Made by a program: the position numbers and the translations under genes. Under the pieces are notes generated by a model that was not told where the DNA came from, searched no databases, and was given only the letters and a program-made list of their open reading frames with translations. A DNA stretch of 15,484 nucleotides from Ferroplasmaceae archaeon UBA567 (GTDB taxonomy: Archaea; Thermoplasmatota; Thermoplasmata; Thermoplasmatales; Thermoplasmataceae): positions 2,586 to 18,069 of the forward strand of contig DAUP01000033.1 of NCBI GenBank assembly GCA_002505185.1. Direction: 5' to 3'. Positions 12,100 to 15,484 of this stretch are shown here, piece by piece (the first letter of the stretch is position 1; each line of letters begins with the position of its first letter).

Positions 12100-14349
12100 A
12101 TGTATAATATAATTGAGGGTACAAATGAAGAACTTACTAAAATAGCATCAGGCCTGGGGTTGACATATGATGAGATAGTAATGCTCAGGAACTATTTCCG
12201 CGGGCTTGGAAGAAATCCAACTGACATTGAAATACAGGCTATCGCCCAGGGGTGGAGCGAACATTCCTGCTATAAATCATCCAAAATTTACCTGAAAAAA
12301 TATTTTTCTGGGCTTAAGAGCGATTATACAATACTCACAATGGAGGATGATGCAGGTGTCATATCATTTGACAGCAACTATGCATATGTAGTGAAAATGG
12401 AAAGCCATAACCATCCCAGTGCCGTTGAACCATATGGTGGTGCCGCAACGGGAGTTGGAGGGATTATCAGAGATGTTCTTTGCATGGGTGCACAGCCGGT
12501 GGCACTGGTTGATTCCCTATATTTTGGAGATCCAGATAATGAAAAGGGCAATCTAACCGAACGGTTTATAATAAACAGGGTAGTTGGAGGAATTAGAGAC
12601 TACGGAAACCGTGTCGGCATCCCTACAGTTGCTGGCTCAGTGAATTTTAACCCCATATACAATGGTATGCCCCTTGTAAATGCGGGGTGCATAGGCATTG
12701 TAAGGAAAGACCGTGTGGTCAGGAGCAGGATAAGCAAGGAAGGAGACCTGCTTATTGTATGTGGTGGCAGGACGGGAAGAGATGGAATACATGGCGTAAA
12801 TTTCGCTTCTAAGATTCTTAAGGCAGATAATGAAGAGAACAGAAATGCTGTACAGCTGGGAAATCCAATTATAAAGGAGCCACTAATACATGCCATTCTT
12901 GAGGCGAATGAAGCGGAAATAATAGACGGAATGAAAGACCTTGGTGGTGGGGGGCTCTCAAGCGCAGTGAGTGAAATGCTTTTTGCCGGTGGCATGTCAG
13001 GAATTATAAACCTTGACAGGGTGCTTTTGAAGGATAGCAATATGGAACCATGGGAAATATGGGTCAGTGAATCACAGGAAAGGATGTTTCTGGCAATTGA
13101 TCCGTCAAATCTTGAAAAAATAAAGAAAATTTTTGGAAAATGGGGTATAGAATATTCTGTCATAGGTGAAACCTTGAAGAGCCCCAATCTCATAATTCAA
13201 CACAATGGAGAAAAAATACTTGATATGGATCTATCATTCCTTACAGGAGGCCCTGTATATGCAAGGAGCTACAGGAAGCCTGAAAAAGTCGAAAAAACGG
13301 TATTAGACCGTGAACCGGAGAACTACAGAAATTTTATTCTGGAATTCCTGTCCAATCCGAATATATGCTCAAGATTCAATATAGTAAGGCAGTACGACTT
13401 TACAGTCAGGGGAAATACCATTGTAAAGCCATTTGCCGGCATGCCTAACCATGAGACGCACTCGGATGCAACAATCATAAAACCTGTGGAAGAATCTTAC
13501 CAGGGTCTGTGCCTTACTTCTGGATCAATTCCGAAAATGGTAGGGATAGACCCTTACTGGGGAACAATGCATGTTCTATCGGAGGGATACAGGAATATAC
13601 TTAGCTCTGGCGGCACACCACATTCGGTTGTGGATGCCCTGAATTTTGGAAATCCAGAAAATCCTGAGACAATGTACAGATTTGTTGAATCCATTCATGC
13701 CATATCAGATTTCTGCCGGGCAACTGGGCTGCCACTGGTATCCGGAAACGTTAGTTTTTACAATGAAACAGACTGGGAAATACTGCCCACCCCCAATATG
13801 CTCCTTATTGGAAAAATCGAGGATATTAGAAAGGCAAAGACTGTTGAGGCAAAGCATAGCCGTAATCCGGTCTATCTTGCTGGAACAATAATACCGGATC
13901 TGGCTGGTAGCCAGTATTCGTCTGCAATGCATACCGGACATAGTATACTGCCCCATATGAATATAGATGAGCTTATTGCCCTCAAGGAGGATATAGATTC
14001 CTCAAAGGATTCTATAGAATCCATGCACGACATTTCAACTGGTGGGCTTCTCATGTCCATTCTTGAGATGTCCTTTGGAAGCCAGTACGGCATAGAGGCC
14101 GACATATCAAACATCCCGGGAAGGACTAATGAAAAACTCTTCTCAGAACTGGGAAATGGCATACTGATCGAGGTCAAGAAATCAGATGAGGAGAAATTCC
14201 TTAAATCCTTTAGCAGGTCTAAATTGGAAAAAATAGGAGTTACCATTGAAGGAGAGGTAAGAATTATGGAAAACGGAAGGTATATATTATCCGAGAAAAG
14301 CAATAAACTACGTTCTGTATGGGAAAAAGGCCTTGATTCCTATATTTAG
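12100..14349 (+). CDS. purL: Phosphoribosylformylglycinamidine synthase subunit PurL
   Basis: A 749-residue small-type PurL, the catalytic subunit that converts FGAR, ATP and ammonia to FGAM in step four of purine synthesis. Markers: GWSEHSCYKSSK at 51-62 with the catalytic His54, ESHNHPS at 101-107, PYGGAATGVGGIIRD at 111-125 (nucleotide binding), DLGGGGLSSA from 280, SGNVSFYNET from 548 in the second half, and HDISTGG from 643. Both PurM-like halves are complete. The large-PurL N-terminal PurS-like domain and C-terminal glutaminase domain are absent, so the enzyme needs PurS (adjacent, upstream) and PurQ (not in this window). Translation probably depends on coupling to purS because no clear ribosome-binding site precedes the ATG. 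Long antisense open frames within it are coding shadows. Confidence 0.96.
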   Translation: MYNIIEGTNEELTKIASGLGLTYDEIVMLRNYFRGLGRNPTDIEIQAIAQGWSEHSCYKSSKIYLKKYFSGLKSDYTILTMEDDAGVISFDSNYAYVVKMESHNHPSAVEPYGGAATGVGGIIRDVLCMGAQPVALVDSLYFGDPDNEKGNLTERFIINRVVGGIRDYGNRVGIPTVAGSVNFNPIYNGMPLVNAGCIGIVRKDRVVRSRISKEGDLLIVCGGRTGRDGIHGVNFASKILKADNEENRNAVQLGNPIIKEPLIHAILEANEAEIIDGMKDLGGGGLSSAVSEMLFAGGMSGIINLDRVLLKDSNMEPWEIWVSESQERMFLAIDPSNLEKIKKIFGKWGIEYSVIGETLKSPNLIIQHNGEKILDMDLSFLTGGPVYARSYRKPEKVEKTVLDREPENYRNFILEFLSNPNICSRFNIVRQYDFTVRGNTIVKPFAGMPNHETHSDATIIKPVEESYQGLCLTSGSIPKMVGIDPYWGTMHVLSEGYRNILSSGGTPHSVVDALNFGNPENPETMYRFVESIHAISDFCRATGLPLVSGNVSFYNETDWEILPTPNMLLIGKIEDIRKAKTVEAKHSRNPVYLAGTIIPDLAGSQYSSAMHTGHSILPHMNIDELIALKEDIDSSKDSIESMHDISTGGLLMSILEMSFGSQYGIEADISNIPGRTNEKLFSELGNGILIEVKKSDEEKFLKSFSRSKLEKIGVTIEGEVRIMENGRYILSEKSNKLRSVWEKGLDSYI

Positions 14350-14355
14350 CCACAT

Positions 14356-14369
14356 AAATTTATAATAAT
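14356..14369 (+). promoter_or_regulatory. TATA element of the 14388 gene
   Basis: AAATTTATAATAAT is centred about 26 bases before the ATG at 14388, within the 38-base gap after purL. The small gene can therefore be transcribed independently of the purine genes. Confidence 0.5.
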
Positions 14370-14387
14370 AGATACTAATATAGCTTT

Positions 14388-14642
14388 ATGTCCGATTATA
14401 TACACGAATTAAGATTCATGGAAAATAAGAATTTAACCCTGGAAATCAGTTACAGGCTCAACTATGAGGATAAGGCATGTGGGTCCATACGTGTGTTTTC
14501 AGGGCAAATTGATCCAGAAAAGGACAATTATGAACTCTATATGGAAATTATTGAGTGCGGTCTTACAGCTGAAGAGGTTAATCAACGTGTAAAGAAAATG
14601 GAGAATGAAATCAATCAGGGAACACTGGATCTTTCACTCTGA
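14388..14642 (+). CDS. Small protein of unknown function
   Basis: An 84-residue soluble acidic protein that I do not recognise. The first half alternates hydrophobic and charged residues in a strand-like manner (NLTLEISYRLNYEDK, then CGSIRVFSGQI), followed by YELYMEIIECGLTAEEVNQRVKKMENEIN, which looks like two helices. There is no signal peptide, membrane segment or known motif; the two cysteines (CGS and ECG) are too far apart to suggest a metal site. The codon use matches its neighbours and a TATA element sits at the right distance, so I regard it as a real gene. It lies between purL and an exported protein, each with its own promoter, so context gives no functional clue. Confidence 0.6.
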   Translation: MSDYIHELRFMENKNLTLEISYRLNYEDKACGSIRVFSGQIDPEKDNYELYMEIIECGLTAEEVNQRVKKMENEINQGTLDLSL

Positions 14643-14646
14643 CAAT

Positions 14647-14657
14647 AATTATATAAT
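14647..14657 (+). promoter_or_regulatory. TATA element of the 14677 gene
   Basis: AATTATATAAT is centred about 25 bases before the ATG at 14677, immediately after the stop of the preceding gene, giving a leaderless transcript. Confidence 0.5.
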
Positions 14658-14676
14658 GATTTTAAATGCAAAATAA

Positions 14677-15189
14677 ATGGCAAGCAAGAAAATAATAGTG
14701 GGAATAATATTCATAGTAATAGGAACTTCCCTTGCTATAGGTGGAGTTCTCACAATTACCGGAGAGCCGTCTGGAAATACTGTGAATAAGCATTCAGGTG
14801 ATGTTTATACATCGCCTACCTTCAATTTTTCAAATAATATGGTGCTTATAATGGTATCCTCCGACAATTCCTCTGCCGGCCTCGTCAGCTGTACAGAGTT
14901 TACAGAACATGCGTCCGGCTTTAATACCTCCAATATAGGCAATTATACTGTGACGCCAGAAAAATACGTTGATGGGGAACCATATTATGCAAATTTAAAT
15001 GGAACGTACAAGTATGTTGTTATTACAGGTCATAAACCAACCATGAACTATAATTTCATTAAAGAATCAGAATTTTTAAGGGTTACTGATGCAAGCTATA
15101 TTGCTGCCTTAGGCGCACTTCTGACAGGTTCTGGAATAATACTGGCTATGGTTACCATACTTTTCAGGAAGATAAATTCCCGTAAATAA
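14677..15189 (+). CDS. Exported membrane protein with N- and C-terminal anchors, sequon-rich
   Basis: A 170-residue protein with a membrane helix near the N-terminus (about 5-27, preceded by KK), a hydrophilic domain of about 110 residues, and a second helix at about 141-163 followed by the basic tail FRKINSRK. The positive ends imply that both termini are cytoplasmic and the middle domain is outside the membrane. That domain is rich in Asn, Ser, Thr and Tyr and holds five N-x-S/T sequons (NFS, NSS, NTS, NYT, NGT), as expected for a glycosylated surface protein of an acidophile. One cysteine (VSCTEF) is present. No enzymatic motif or known family is recognised. It has its own promoter and sits between a small unknown gene and purB. 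Confidence 0.65.
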   Translation: MASKKIIVGIIFIVIGTSLAIGGVLTITGEPSGNTVNKHSGDVYTSPTFNFSNNMVLIMVSSDNSSAGLVSCTEFTEHASGFNTSNIGNYTVTPEKYVDGEPYYANLNGTYKYVVITGHKPTMNYNFIKESEFLRVTDASYIAALGALLTGSGIILAMVTILFRKINSRK

Positions 15190-15261
15190 TAATGCATTTA
15201 AACCCCAGAAAGAGATTTTTATTATTATGGATCTGATACTCCTCCGGTTCTGTAACAAAAA

Positions 15262-15272
15262 AAACTTTAAAC
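15262..15272 (+). promoter_or_regulatory. TATA-like element of purB
   Basis: AACTTTAAACT is centred about 24 bases before the ATG at 15291. It is a weaker match than the other boxes in the window, but no Shine-Dalgarno is present, so leaderless transcription is the likelier reading. Confidence 0.35.
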
Positions 15273-15290
15273 TAAATGTAATAGGCTTAT

Positions 15291-15484
15291 ATGATCGTTT
15301 CACCACTGGATTACCGATATGGCAGGGAAGATGTAAAAAACATATTTTCAGAAGAAACAAGATTACATATCATGCTCAATGTTGAAAGTGCAATAGCCCA
15401 GGCAGAGTCATATTACGGCATTATACCTGAAGAAGCTTATATGGACATAAAAAGGGTTGTTGACAATAATGAAGTAAAGATAAG
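15291..15484 (+). CDS. purB: Adenylosuccinate lyase, N-terminal part (cut by window end)
   Basis: The frame runs open from the ATG at 15291 to the window edge, giving 64 complete codons. The opening SPLDYRYG at residues 4-11 followed by IFSEETRLHIMLNVESAIAQAE matches the start of archaeal and Bacillus-type PurB, where SPLD.RYG is a hallmark. PurB releases fumarate from SAICAR and from adenylosuccinate in IMP and AMP synthesis. Catalytic residues lie beyond the window. The gene is 942 bases downstream of purL, separated by two unrelated small genes, so purine genes are grouped here but not in one operon. Confidence 0.8.
   Translation, partial: MIVSPLDYRYGREDVKNIFSEETRLHIMLNVESAIAQAESYYGIIPEEAYMDIKRVVDNNEVKI

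Noticed and set aside
12600..13193. Minus-strand open frame of 197 codons within purL
   Set aside because: purL is complete and motif-rich over this stretch; the antisense frame is serine/proline/isoleucine-rich in the manner of a shadow and has no promoter.
1..15484. CRISPR array or defence island
   Set aside because: No regularly spaced repeats and no cas, restriction-modification, toxin-antitoxin or other defence genes were seen.

Overview
The window comes from an AT-rich archaeal genome, most likely a thermoacidophilic member of the Thermoplasmatales (Ferroplasma/Acidiplasma/Picrophilus-like). Three things point there. The gene set is archaeal: geranylgeranylglyceryl phosphate synthase, Trm1-type tRNA dimethyltransferase, MptD-type dihydroneopterin aldolase, THEP1-type NTPase, and a small PurL with a separate PurS. 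Codon use is heavy in ATA, AGG and AGA. Most starts lack a Shine-Dalgarno and instead have a TATA element centred about 22-30 bases upstream of the ATG, as expected for leaderless mRNAs. The genus is inference from gene content and style; I could not run a database search.

Layout. Positions 1-3535 (minus strand) hold a metabolite-uptake block: an MFS transporter cut by the window edge, a second unrelated MFS protein, and an aldehyde dehydrogenase that appears co-transcribed with the second transporter. Divergent from it, at 3673, is a sugar-nucleotidyltransferase whose C-terminal tail looks like a cupin without metal ligands, followed by a small unknown protein. Positions about 5029-5999 are a transposon graveyard: a C-terminal scrap of an IS110-family transposase (plus) and a C-terminal scrap of an IS4-superfamily transposase (minus).

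Positions 6000-9237 hold housekeeping genes: a CinA/MoaB-like protein with a perfect inverted repeat over its start region, a conserved archaeal unknown (DUF2240-like), and a tight minus-strand operon mptD - THEP1-like - trm1. From 9238 to 9558 there is a long, structured, ORF-poor leader before the GGGP synthase gene, the only gene here with an unmistakable Shine-Dalgarno. It is the most unusual non-coding stretch in the window.

Positions 10357-15484 hold a YrhK-like membrane protein, a small two-helix membrane protein, the purS-purL pair, an unknown 84-residue protein, a bitopic exported protein rich in N-glycosylation sequons, and the beginning of purB. PurS and PurL make the FGAM synthase complex (PurQ is not in the window) and PurB acts later in the same IMP/AMP pathway. 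No CRISPR array, rRNA, recognisable tRNA or defence system was seen.
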